From NCBI GenBank assembly GCA_037179385.1, contig CM074184.1, positions 11,736,001 through 11,800,000 of the forward strand: 64,000 bases of DNA. Reading direction: 5' to 3'. Each line of letters begins with the position of its first letter. The stretch's first letter is position 1. Below the pieces are notes generated by a model, which did no database searches, was not told the origin of the DNA, and worked only from the letters and a program-made list of their open reading frames with translations. Source of the DNA: Holothuria scabra. Lineage: Eukaryota; Echinodermata; Holothuroidea; Aspidochirotida; Holothuriidae. Made by a program: the position numbers and the translations under genes. This document shows, piece after piece, positions 45,496 to 56,039 of this stretch.

Positions 45496-45645
45496 GTTAG
45501 TTAGTTAGATAGATTTATAAAGCCCAGTTTCCAACCTATGGTTCAAGTCCAGCCGACCATGGCCTTTTTCCAGTTGTGGCTCACTGGTTTCTTTCACCTA
45601 CTCCATTGCTTACACAGAGCATAAATCACAACAGCAGTTAGGTTC
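45496..45645 (-). mobile_element. SINE family, 3' part
   Basis: Inverted copy of the SINE 3' half: on the plus strand GTTTCCAACCTATGGTTCAA and GTTGTGGCTCACTGG appear. The tail is GTTAGTTAGTTAG at 45,497-45,509, equal to the (TAAC) tail of copy 1. Confidence 0.7.
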
Positions 45646-46679
45646 TCACAAAGAAAACTGGATTGGATAGATTTCATATTTGGTATAGATGGATTACAAT
45701 TAGGTCTGTTTTTTGTAGAGGTCAAAGGTCAACTGGGGTCACCATCGGTTAAACTCTGGACACCTCGTTAACAGCATATCTGAACATGAGAAATCTGGAT
45801 GAATTGCATTGGGTGGATGCATTGTGGTGATGTGGTATCAATCAATTTTGGTGGAGGTCAAAGGTCATCTGGGGTCACCAGGGTTTAAAGTCTTAAATTA
45901 TTGGTAACAAGGTATCTTTTTTTAACGTACACAGAAACGGGCACGGGGAAACAAAAACTAGAACAAGATAACAAGGTATCATAAGATAGGAAACTACATA
46001 GAATCCGTACTTGGTAGGTGAATGGGTTATGGTTAAAAAAGATGGTCCCAATCATTTTGGGGAAGGTGAAAGGTCATCTGATATCATGCCAGGGCTCAAA
46101 TTCCTGAAAACTTTGTTAACTGAATCCCTCATGGGAGGAAAATTGGATTGATTTCATATTTGGCATGTGGATGTGTAATGTTGAAGAGGTGGTAGCCATG
46201 GTTTTGTGGTGGAGGTCCAAGGTCATCTGGGGTCACTTGAGGTCAAAGCTTGGAAACCTTGTTAACATGCTAAACTTGCATTGTTCTTGTGTTTGAGTGC
46301 CTGGATGTGTAATGGTGGCAAGATGGTTGACCCTGCTGTTGGAGGAGGCTGAGGATCATCTTTGGTAACACAAAATTTATTTTTACAACATGTTTAAGTA
46401 ACTCTTGACTGAGAAGACAGAATCTCCATAGTTTTATTTAGAATAGATTACAATGTCATCATGTCATTAAAACTGCAAAGCATATTTCTGGTTTTTGATA
46501 CTTGCACTTGGAAGGATTCCTGGAACTGAAACTTCTGCATTTCAGATGATGCTCATATTGAATAAGCACCAACAGTATAACAGTAGTGCCCATACAGTAA
46601 CTACTGATTAATTTCTGTATTCCTGAAAAAAGGTTGGTGTTCAAAAGCCACTGTTGAACATTGTCCCGGAACCGAGACC

Positions 46680-47145
46680 TGTTTTAGGGTTCAAACACTC
46701 CTGGATTTATTGAGCACTTATATATACTGCTTATAAGTCAAAAATTTAGTGTTCAAGATACAGTAAAAGGTTGTTCTAAATTTAAGCAAAGAACACAAGG
46801 GATATATTCCAGAACACTTATTTTAAGTGCTCATGCACTACTGGATTTCCTGAGCACCTAATAGCTGCTCATTAAGTCCCAAATTAAGTGTTCCAAATAA
46901 ACAGTACTAAGCGTTCAAAGCAAGAACACTAAGGATTGTCCTAGAACACTTAATTTTAGCATTCGAGCACTACTGGATTTCATCGAGCACTTATTAGTGT
47001 TCATAAGTCCCACATTAAGTGTTCCAGATAAACAGTACTAGTGTTCAAAAGCTCAGAACACTAAGAATTGTCCCAGAACACTTATTTTTAGTGTTCGAAC
47101 ACTAACAGAACACTTACGGAACACTTAATAAGTGTTGTTTTCATC
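46680..47145. repeat. Palindromic-word element, word AAGTGTT / AACACTT, with 132-140-bp period
   Basis: The words AGAACACTTA, TAAGTGTTC, GTTCGAACACT and TTCGAGCACT recur in both orientations. A larger tandem order is also visible: CACTCCTGGATTT, CACTACTGGATTT and CACTACTGGATTT at 46,696, 46,836 and 46,968. The right edge is AACACTTAATAAGTGTTG. Confidence 0.75.
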
Positions 47146-47149
47146 TAAG

Positions 47150-48450
47150 GGTGAGCCTATACAGCACATTAAAAAATTACAAAACAAACTCTGTTTAACA
47201 AAGGATTTTTTTCTTTCCTGGTCAGCTTTTTGATGTTAATATCCGACATTTCAAAAGCACGTTGGAAAGCAGGTATATATGTTTTGCAAGCGTGTGACTG
47301 CATTTGAAAGTGGTCAATCAGTTATCACTAGAAAAAAACTTGCATTTTCAGAATTAACACCCAAAGAAACAGATTGGGTAGTATATACTGTTGGAATAAT
47401 AGATAAAATAAGTAATAATAAAAAAACATACGACTTTTGACTTCATAAATCCATTTTGAAATGATGAGAGTAGCCTAGCTAGGTTAAAAAATAAAAGGAA
47501 ATACAACTACTGTGAGTAGAAGAGAGATGCATATCTGACAGTCAAGCTATGGTACTGTACTCCAGATGAAATGCTTACTGTCGTGAAAATAGTCAAAGCT
47601 TTAGAAATTTATGAACAATTACAGTAAATATCGCACCCCGTCCCACACTGTGACAAAGACATCACACATCCATTGCAAAAAGACATGGGAAGACTGTCAT
47701 CCAATACCCCCATCCCTTTTTGTTTAGGTAGAGGGCAAAACAACTCCATGCTTAAATCTTGAATGACCCTTGTGTTTTGGCATTTATTTTACCATAAGTG
47801 TTCAGTAAACCAGGAGTGCCAGAGAGGTGCTAAGGGGAGTGAGATGGGACAGGGGATTCATCTCCCAGTTATGATGGATGGTCCCTGCTGTATATGGGAA
47901 ACATTTTAGGAAACATTTTCCATTCTTTTCAAGGGAGCATAGATGGGTATGCTATTTATTGTCCAGAAAGTGACAAGTAACATTCCAATTGTGTACTTCC
48001 TTCTAATTCTTGAAGGAAATGCAATTGTCCTTTAAAAATCACAAAACTTGAAATTTAATATTCAAACCCAAATCAACATTGAATTTAAAATCCAAATTTG
48101 CAATTTTTCTCTCATAACATTTTATTCAAAAAAATTCCCAGACAAATCTCTGGGTTTTGGCCACAGATTTGGGTTGCTTGTGCCTAGCTGCTACAGTATT
48201 ATGAAGGATTTCATCATTCCCTTTGGAAGAGACTGCATGGCACCATGCCGGATGTTGTGACTTATTACAGCACGTACTGCAATGCTTTAATCATGGGTGA
48301 AAAGAGTTGTGAAGCTGAGAAGCTCCTTCCCAGAAAATTTGGACATCTGGAGGAAAATTTCCCTTTTCATGAAAATGCAGGGAGAATTGTGGAAACTTTT
48401 ACTCTCTTCCTGGGAAATAATGCAACTCCCTTCCTGGAAAATAAATATTT
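47150..48450. other. No gene recognised
   Basis: Unassigned sequence. From 48,120 the words TTCCCAGA, TTCCTGGGAAA and TTCCTGGAAAAT recur in both orientations before the hairpin at 48,454. This is possibly a weak sixth palindromic-word locus, but too sparse to call. Confidence 0.35.
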
Positions 48451-48453
48451 TTT

Positions 48454-48484
48454 CCAGCCCTGGCTGTAATACAGCCAGGGCTGG
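48454..48484. repeat. Hairpin, 14-bp arms, 3-base loop
   Basis: CCAGCCCTGGCTGT and its exact complement around AAT. It directly abuts the 3' end of the next SINE copy. Confidence 0.9.
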
Positions 48485-48708
48485 TTTCCAACCTATTGGT
48501 TCAAGTCGAACCGGCCACTGCCTTTTTCCAAGTTGTGGCTCACTGGCTTGTTTTCCCTACCCCACTGCTTATACAGAGCAGCGATCATGCAAAATGGCAG
48601 TAGGTTCCTTTTTTAGAGTCTTTGACTCGACCTGGGAAGAGAGCCTTCTGCGTGAGAGGTGGATGCTCTACCGTAGTACAGTTAGACCAAACACACCGTC
48701 TGTGTAAT
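48485..48708 (-). mobile_element. SINE, near full-length inverted copy
   Basis: The minus strand starts with a tRNA-like head (TTTGGTCTAACTGTACTACG, GTAGAGCATCC, CTCTCACGCAGAAGGC). It ends with GGTTCGACTTGAACCAATAG, GTTGGAAAC. The CTCTCAC piece resembles an anticodon arm of tRNA-Glu, but the molecule is far too diverged to be functional. Confidence 0.7.
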
Positions 48709-48855
48709 ACATGTTGTTTAAGGGAATCGTGCGTATAGGACATGTATGATGTTTGTCTGAACTCAATGAAAGTGCAGCTAGTCTTGGGCAATCACTATTG
48801 GTTTTAAGTTCAACAGCCATTTGCAATCCTCCCTGTGTTTGGCTTCCATAATTAC

Positions 48856-48930
48856 CTGTAGTTGCTGATGAGGGACAAACTGGCTCTAACATACTGTCAT
48901 AGTGGCCCTTGACAGGAGTAGATGTCAATG
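48856..48930 (-). CDS. Candidate internal exon (minus strand, phase 1-1)
   Basis: A minus-strand acceptor AATTTGCAG and donor GTAATT bound a 75-bp segment open in one frame (ALTSTPVKGHYDSMLEPV..., with the first residue split). The same frame stays open beyond the donor for about 50 codons until the SINE head, so the true exon may be longer and be broken or terminated by the SINE. The phase matches the candidate exon at 53.49 kb. No family is recognised. Confidence 0.35.
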
Positions 48931-48934
48931 CTGC

Positions 48935-50600
48935 AAATTCAATGGAATATCATATTTACAGCTGGTGATGCAAGTTTGCTGCACAGGATGAACTGTATGG
49001 ATGATTTTCAATTATTATAACCACACTTCTAACTACTGTAAACTTGATAATAGGGCAAGGCTTGTTTTTAAGGAGGTATCTCACAATTTTCTTCTCATTC
49101 CATAATACTGGATATTCAGGCAAACCAAGCAATTAAGTAAATTGCACATTTCAGGAAAGAATATTGTCACTTGAATCTATAGCCAATCATGAAACAGGGC
49201 AGTCTAACTACTGTACACTTCTGTACTGTATACTGGGGTGAATGCTCTTGTCTTCAAGGAAGGGAGCACATCATATCAATAGAGCAACTAGCCCAATTTG
49301 TAAAGGTAAACTAATCAAGCACATTACAATTATAATTCTGAAAATGTTGGCAATGTCAAAACATTACCATAGTGGGTATATTGTGCAATTGGGAGAAAAT
49401 AATATTCACTCAGGCTGTGTGGACAATTAATTGATACTGCAACTCGATCTGCATCATTATCAAACAAGATATTGGATAAAGGCCCAACAATGCTCATAAA
49501 CTGTGCAATATTTTAGTAAATACAGATATAAAGTTTCTAGATAGCAAAGATGAGATTTAACTATACCCAACATGAACATGTCATGTGTATTGTGTCAGTC
49601 AACTCAATAAAGAGTTCAAAGTTTAAATTTACTTTCAAGTACAGTTCAAGTACAATTCAAGTACAAGTTAGTTTTCCCTTTCATCACCTCTTACAGTAGG
49701 CAGGATCAAACAGGCTTCACTCCTGGAAGCTCTCAGGTTTTAGCATACTGGATCTCTGAATGAAAAATGTAGTCTCTGGAGAGGTATGTTATTTAAATTC
49801 TTTTCAGTAAACCCAAACCCAACTCCTTTCTGACCAGCTAACATTTGGGTGGGGGGAGGGGGATTGAGGAGGGCCAAGGACAAAATCTATGGAGGGCAAA
49901 TGCCCCCTCTTGCCCCAACATAGAGCCACCATTCATGGTGCTAATTAAAGCCGTGAAAACGTTACAACCAATTCTGAACAGCACAAGGTAGCTGTGCTAT
50001 AGTGTTGTGAACCATGGAAGTACTACCTGGAAGTTAGCTGGGAAAAAATGCTTTTGGAAATTGAAAGACTTGTTTTAATACATCCTGCAGTTATTTTCAC
50101 TCACCTATGGGTGTAACAGCTAGCAACTGAGGTGAGGTTGGTCATTCACTTGGCTCTGTCTGTGTGGCCTACGGCATTTACAGTACTTTGAAGAACACCT
50201 GGAAAGTAAATCAAGACTACTTGCAATGAAACAGTATTTTATCTTAGGGAAGAGTGCATATAAGACTTCCATGATTTCAAATCACATGTCCCTCAATGAT
50301 TAAGGGGTGGTGTCAAAATTGGTTGTTATAAGAGTCATAATAATGATGATTGATGATGATGTGAACAATAGGCCCCATTAAAACAGAAAGGGACAAGGGG
50401 GGGATTGCAATCTATTCTGTCTAAAGGAATTTTAAATCAACCTATACCGATTACCAGTGGCATCAGCCACTAGTGGCTCTTGTATACCCCCCTTATGTAA
50501 AAAGTATATTGGGCAAAATGTGTAAGAACTTCACAAACACCTCTTGAAAGCAGCATTTTTTAGTAGTAAAAACAACGGCTGGGAAGTACCATTTTAAGCA
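48935..50600. other. No gene recognised
   Basis: Unassigned. A short TTCAAGTACA-type tandem repeat (49,637-49,668) and a G-rich piece at 49,848-49,925 that resembles hAT-type terminal sequence are the only structured parts. Confidence 0.35.
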
Positions 50601-50799
50601 ATCTGAAACACATTTCAGGCAAAGTGTTCTCTGTATGCAATGTGTTGGTCAATAGTGGCACTCGATATACAGTAGGAGCATTTTCTTTGGCCCACCACTT
50701 CAGCACTTTCCCTCTCCCAATGAAAAAGTTTAGTAATGCCACTGTCAATAACCGAGGACATAAATTTTGCTCGGGCACTAATTTTTATTGCATTTGGCA

Positions 50800-50958
50800 T
50801 TTCCCAGCCCGGTCTCACTGAAGACTTTAAAAATGGAGCTACTGCCACTGTGCTTGCAAATGCAATGGAGTAGGGAAAACAAGCCTGTGAACCAAAACAG
50901 AAAAAGAGGTCAAGACTAGCTTGACTTGAACTACTTGGTTGGAAACTTAACCCAGAAA
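50800..50958 (+). mobile_element. SINE family, 3' part (plus strand)
   Basis: Shares AATGGAGCTACTGCC, GGAGTAGGGAAAACAAGCC, then GCTTGACTTGAACTACTTGG and TTGGAAAC with the copies at 1.1 and 48.5 kb. The tRNA-like head is lost or unrecognisable. Confidence 0.65.
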
Positions 50959-51204
50959 TAGCATTTATATGCCATTCCTGCCTAGATCTTGGGGAAAACA
51001 ACTTTTAATACTGTATGTACAGGTACAGCAGCTATACTATGCTTAGCCTACCTTACAGTACCCCTCATAGCCCAGGCCTCCATTTTTAAAACATTTAGTG
51101 TTGTCTTGGGGCAACCATTTCACTCATTTTGGTTCAGAAGGAAATTTGGTTGTCCAAAATATTTTTCACTTAATTACAAAACAGAAGGCTATAATTATGT
51201 TCAT

Positions 51205-51439
51205 CAAGGGCGGATCCAGGGGGGGGGGAAACTAGGGTCAACTGCCCCCCCTATGACCAGTCTAGCACCCCTCAATACAAGAAAAATGTGCCCCTGAGTC
51301 CTTAAAATAAAGTGAAAACAATGGGAGTTGGTCTGAGAAATGAGGTCGGTCAAATTCAAGAGTATGTGGCCCCTGTATGATGTTGGCACCCCCTCTTTCA
51401 AACTGCCCCTCCTTCAGCTAGGGGCTGGATCCGCCCTTG
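51205..51439. mobile_element. hAT-type non-autonomous element (235 bp) with 8-bp TSD
   Basis: Perfect 15-bp inverted ends CAAGGGCGGATCCAG, flanked on both sides by ATGTTCAT (51,197-51,204 and 51,440-51,447). An 8-bp duplication fits hAT. The interior has a G-run of nine and a C-run, plus AATACAAGAAAAATGTGCCC-like sequence. No transposase. Confidence 0.9.
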
Positions 51440-52514
51440 ATGTTCATGAGAGGAAACTCCCCTTAGCTCACTTGAAAAATTTGAATTACCTAAGCAGAAA
51501 AAAGATAAATCCTGAGAGTTATCTCTGCGTTTGTGTTCAGTGTCATAAAAGAATACAATCACAATGCCTCTGTTGTGCTGGTCACTGGACATTTCCTAAG
51601 TAGCTTTATAGATCAATGCACACACAATACTGCACTGAAATTTTCTTAATCCATCTTTCCTGCCATGTGCCTGCTATGATGGGTACCAAATTTGAAAAGT
51701 AGCTAAGGGGCTTTTCCTAGCATGTTCATGTATTATTGGTCTTGAAGAATAAAAAGATGTGATGTTTGAGAGACAGGAACACTCCAAGTCTGAAATATGG
51801 TTATGAAACTATTATGGAAAAAGGTGAAAGAATTTATCAATCAGCAGTATACTTTTTCAGTCCGAGAGGAAAATGGTTGTCCATGGGACAACCAACCTGG
51901 TTGTCCGTATGGAATTTTTGTTGTCCCAGATATTCTGACAGCTATGAAAATTGATTCCTGTAGCCCAACTGGTTACTGGTAGCAGGCCAACAGTACTTTG
52001 GCTTGAACTGAATTTAGAATGCAGATTTCTTATTTCCCTTGTGAGGGGGGGGGGGGTTGTGGGGTGGTGGTGATTGAGGGGAAGGAGATCAGCATCAGTT
52101 TTCAATTGCATACTGGTACAACCAATTGTTGAATATTTGGTAATTATTTACGCCAAATTGTATATATGAGCATATAAGCAGAATTCAAATTTTTATTGGA
52201 GGTGACCCGGCCCAATGCCCGGGTGTATGGTTTGTTGACGTTGTGTAAATTCCCCTCTTTCTCAAAATCCTTGATCTGCGACTGAGCCCAAAATCTGCAG
52301 ATCCAGGTTTTCTTAGGCCACTGATGAAGGCCTACTGTAGTTAACTTTCTATACTATAGCATTGTTCCACACATGGGGGGAAATTTATGATGTACGTACT
52401 TGAAAGCCTAGGCCTATATATGGGGCCTTACCTTACATTAGGAAGGCAGTTGCCTTACAACTCTTTTAATCACATACCTGGCAAACCACTACTGGCATTT
52501 GGATGGGGACCCTC

Positions 52515-52800
52515 ATCACCCTTATTGAATGCTTTCAATAAGCATTCATTATGCCTTTCTGAATGTATCATTTAGCATTTGAAGGACTGTCAGTGAGTTG
52601 GAATGCTTATTTTCTTCCTCAAATGAAGTCTTCCTTGCATTCAAAATAAGCCTTCATAATTTCCTTTGAAGTCTATCAAACCTTCAGTTACTGTTTGAAT
52701 GCATTCATTAGTTTTTTAATGTGTTGGAATGCATTCACACATGAATGATATATGAATGCTTGTCAAAGCCTTCATTTCCTTTTTTTGCAATTCATTTAAC
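52515..52800. repeat. Palindromic-word element, word GAATGCATTC
   Basis: GAATGC, GCATTC and derivatives (TTGAATGCTTTC, AGCATTCATTATG, GGAATGCATTCAC, TTTGAATGCATTCATTAG, ATGAATGCTTG) recur about fifteen times in both orientations over 285 bp. Confidence 0.75.
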
Positions 52801-53480
52801 TAGTATCAATGCAGCTGGATGTCACTCAAGCATAAGCAAAGTTACAGAAATCAATTACTGGATAATGGTGCCTTGATCCTGCTCACCTGATTGCACCGGA
52901 TAATCTTCATTTATATTATACAGTAAATCCAATATGCTCAGGCAATTAGTACAGAACTGTTGTTCTCATCAAGTCTCTTTGGCAAATTACTGATCCAGCA
53001 AAGCTGAGCACTTACTCATTGCCAAGTGGACTGTAGGCTAATGAAACACCTAGGATTATCTAAGTGATAGCATATTGTAGGTCTATGCTTGATGAGAAAG
53101 TTTTGAGAAGACAATATTGGGGAAAGTGCAAACTCCGCGCCAGGCCCTCTGAGAGATCATAAGTGTAAACTATTTGGGGCATGTATATGAGCAAACTGAG
53201 GTCATAGGCTAGTCACATTTTTCAAGAGTAGTGCGTCTTATTCTGGGGTTAAGATTTTGATGAAGTGGTAAATGTAGTGCTGATCACTTCTGCTGTAACC
53301 TGTGCTAGCTCGTCAAAAGCTTTAATAGGCATATAGCTACTAATAAAATTGTCCTAACGTTAGGCCTATGCATACTCTGTCCTGTACATAAGCTAAACAC
53401 GCGTGTGGGATGGGTATGTGGATCACTAACGAAACGGGAATCATGTTTACTTTTTACTATCAGTAACTGAACAAACACAT
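52801..53480. other. No gene recognised
   Basis: Unassigned sequence between the palindromic-word element and the candidate exon; CCTAAC/AACGTTAGG words near 53,354. Confidence 0.35.
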
Positions 53481-53489
53481 TTCACTTAC

Positions 53490-53600
53490 CTTTGAGCATG
53501 ATCTGTGAGATGATGTTTCGCAAAATCGCCGTTATAAACAAGAGACTTGTTATACCCCAACCAATCAACCTGCTTTTTCTGCGGCGATCTAGGCTAACGT
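53490..53600 (-). CDS. Candidate 5' exon with hydrophobic segment (minus strand)
   Basis: On the minus strand the sequence ends AGATCATGCTCAAAG|GTAAGTG, a strong donor leaving phase 1. One open frame reads RRRKSRLIGWGITSLLFITA and then ILRNII, a basic cluster followed by a hydrophobic stretch as in a signal anchor, but it has no upstream ATG. The only in-frame ATG is four codons before the donor. The region is CpG-richer than its flanks. It could be a promoter-proximal exon of the gene suggested at 48.9 kb. Confidence 0.3.
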
Positions 53601-55245
53601 TAGGTAGGGCCTATTCCGCGTGAGAATGAGAAAGGGAACTCCGTCTTTCGTTTGCTACTGTATTTTTCTCGTTTGATTTCTCCTTCTCGTGACAACGTGT
53701 GCAAACGCTGTCCTTCGATTTTTTTCTTTCTGAAGTTCTGAACAGGAAGACATTTTGCTGTCGTAAGACTAAGACTAGCCCCTTCGCTTCGACCAATCTC
53801 TCAAGTTCAATGCAGGTTTCCTAGGCCAGTTCGTCTTTTAGAAATTCCCAAGATCATGTCTCGAATAACAACGTATAGCCTCTCAACGTTGAACTACAGT
53901 AATGATAGCCTATAAGAGCATCGCAGTCAAACTGATGATTAAAACACAAAACAATTAAGCCGGAAATTTAATACAAATTAGCCACCTTGGCATTATTATT
54001 AGAACTTATTCACATATTTCATAACTAATTAATAAGTTACTTAAAAAAGTAGAAAAAAGAAACAATCACACAATATTTCTTTTTTCAAAGTGGAAAGGAA
54101 AAGAATGATCGAGACGGTTAAAAATTCCCAAGATATTGGGAAAGTTCCCAAGGGTCTCTCTGTTGTCACTGAGCAAGGCATTCACTTGTATCAGGAAAAC
54201 AATCCCTGCTACATACAAATTAACACAGATACTACGCCTGTTAACGCTCACACAAACAAGCATATGTAGCAGTACGCTATCCCACGCAATCGTATGAACT
54301 GTTATCATACGGTGTCTATGGGCTACATCCGGGATTTTGGGTGGGATAACAATTTTTTTGAAGGCTGTCCAAATGTCGCCCCCGTTTCGCGCCACGATAC
54401 TGTGCCTTTAAAACAGAGGGCATTATTTATTCCCAGAGGAGTGAACGTTAAAATGCCCTGGAAGTGAGTATTGTACCCTATTACTTTCCAATTTAGTGTA
54501 CACCGAGGAATATAAGGCCACTCTGACATATTCTGATATTATAGCCCGTGCAATGCCTTCCAGTCATAATGCCAAAACAACGTGGAAGCAATGCACGGAT
54601 TTTGAGGGCTTTTGAAGTATCTGCTTATGATATTGACATTAAATCACAAGTTTGATAGCGTACAGGGTTGTAATAAGTTGTCAATTGTCTATTAAGTTTC
54701 AATTTTCCTTTAATCTCAAAACAATATTCCAATAATATTTTATCTTGATGAAAGGTTCATTTTGATCGATTTTTTATTCTTGCTACTATTCTGGTAGCAG
54801 AAAAACAATGTTGTTTATTGAACTGATGTGAATAAATTGTGCCTAATAGTTTTTTTCCGGGGTCGGAGAACCGCGGTGTACGAAAGGAAATGTTGGTACA
54901 AGTTACTACGAATACGGTTGTTTCTGTTTTAACAGTCATCCAACACAACAGGGTGTAGTATCCCTGTATACACCAACCAGGAAGTCAAAAGGCTTACCGA
55001 ACTTGACCCCTATTTTAAATACTTCCAGTCATTCTCCGCAGTTTGAAATTGGCACAGCTTGATCACATGCTTTCTTTTGATAAAAGAAAATAGGTCTGCC
55101 CATCTCATTGCAGTAAAACCGTGAAATTACTCGCCAACGGAATTTGAAACTCTGAATTGACACAAGACCTGCAGGATTCATCACACATTGTAATAGTGAA
55201 AGTAAGAACTGACGACTTCAGCACTGTGTAATCCGGGCTTGTTTT
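53601..55245. other. No gene recognised
   Basis: Contains a 109-codon minus frame (54,395-54,066) without a known domain and otherwise unassigned AT-rich sequence. Confidence 0.35.
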
Positions 55246-55248
55246 AAA

Positions 55249-55540
55249 GGACCAATCCTCTCACCTCAAACTACAATTCTTGTGGGCTTACCAAAATTCT
55301 CATTTGACTCAGCTCTTTGATTGACAGCTAGTTCAAACAATGCAGAGAACCAAAAATTATATTAAGCAGCATGAACCGTACTGGGAATGTTTTATTATAC
55401 ACATGGAGCTTTTTTGTACTCACCTGAAGCAATAATGAAAGATTTCGTCTACATTTGGATGAATTTCAGACAATTGTGGGAGGGGCTTAAGTAAGAAGGT
55501 TAGGAGAATTGATACTGTTTGGGGCGAGAAAACTGGAAGG
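55249..55540. mobile_element. Small inverted-repeat element (GGCCCAATTCTCTCACC family), copy 4
   Basis: Left end GGACCAATCCTCTCACC after TTTTAAA. The right end is the complement of CCAGTTTTCTCGCCCCAAAC, and its target copy is lost. It shares TTTGATTGACAGCT and GGGAGGGGCTTAAGTAAGAA with copy 2, in the same orientation. Confidence 0.7.
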
Positions 55541-56039
55541 GAAGGCAGAATTATTTTGGACCATGCACTTCACCTTACCACACTGACCAAAAGGTACATT
55601 TTATGCTATTTTTTTTTTGGCTTTTTTCTACGGGCAAGAATTGATTTTTTTTAAGTAAAAAAAAAATTGATCCTTTCCGAACTTTCTGTCTTAGGAACGT
55701 AATTTGCGAAAAAAATTGCAGAAAATAGTTTATATTCAGGGTTTCCTGTAAGGGAATCTGAATATTTGGGGGCTATCGAAGAATCTACGTTTCCGATTAG
55801 CAAATATCTGAGATAGCATGTCGACTGAAGATCGTTGTTACATAAAGTTATCTAAGGAGTGGGGATTGAGACTTCTCGGTGACATTTAATAAGCTCCCGA
55901 AACTTTGTTGCCATTTTTAGACAAAATATTTACAAACTAAAAGTCTTTATTGAAGAAAATTTTATGGAAACGGCACTGTAGCGGCTCGAAAAAGTTTACC
56001 ACCGACTGCTCTATGAGCGAACCACTAACTGCATTAAGG

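Larger units (their letters stand above)
44750..46440. repeat. 145-bp-family modules interrupted by other elements
   Basis: Degraded modules at 44,755-45,050, 45,410-45,480, 45,655-45,900 and 46,010-46,380, with exact DR1 motifs near 45,720 and 45,854. The array is interrupted by the large palindrome at 45,071-45,356 and a SINE at 45,496-45,645, which therefore inserted later. Confidence 0.7.

Noticed and set aside
45060..45504. Several frames of 64-109 codons on both strands
   Set aside because: They are mirror products of the large palindrome at 45,071-45,356.
48620..48708. tRNA-like sequence with box A and an anticodon-like CTCTCAC
   Set aside because: No acceptor-stem pairing and a degenerate box B; it is the head of a SINE, not a functional tRNA gene.
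50560..51001. Overlapping minus frames of 72 and 128 codons, one looking protein-like (FFIGRGKVLKWWAKENAP)
   Set aside because: The longer one covers a SINE copy, the two frames compete over the same bases, no splice or start context supports either, and no family is recognised.
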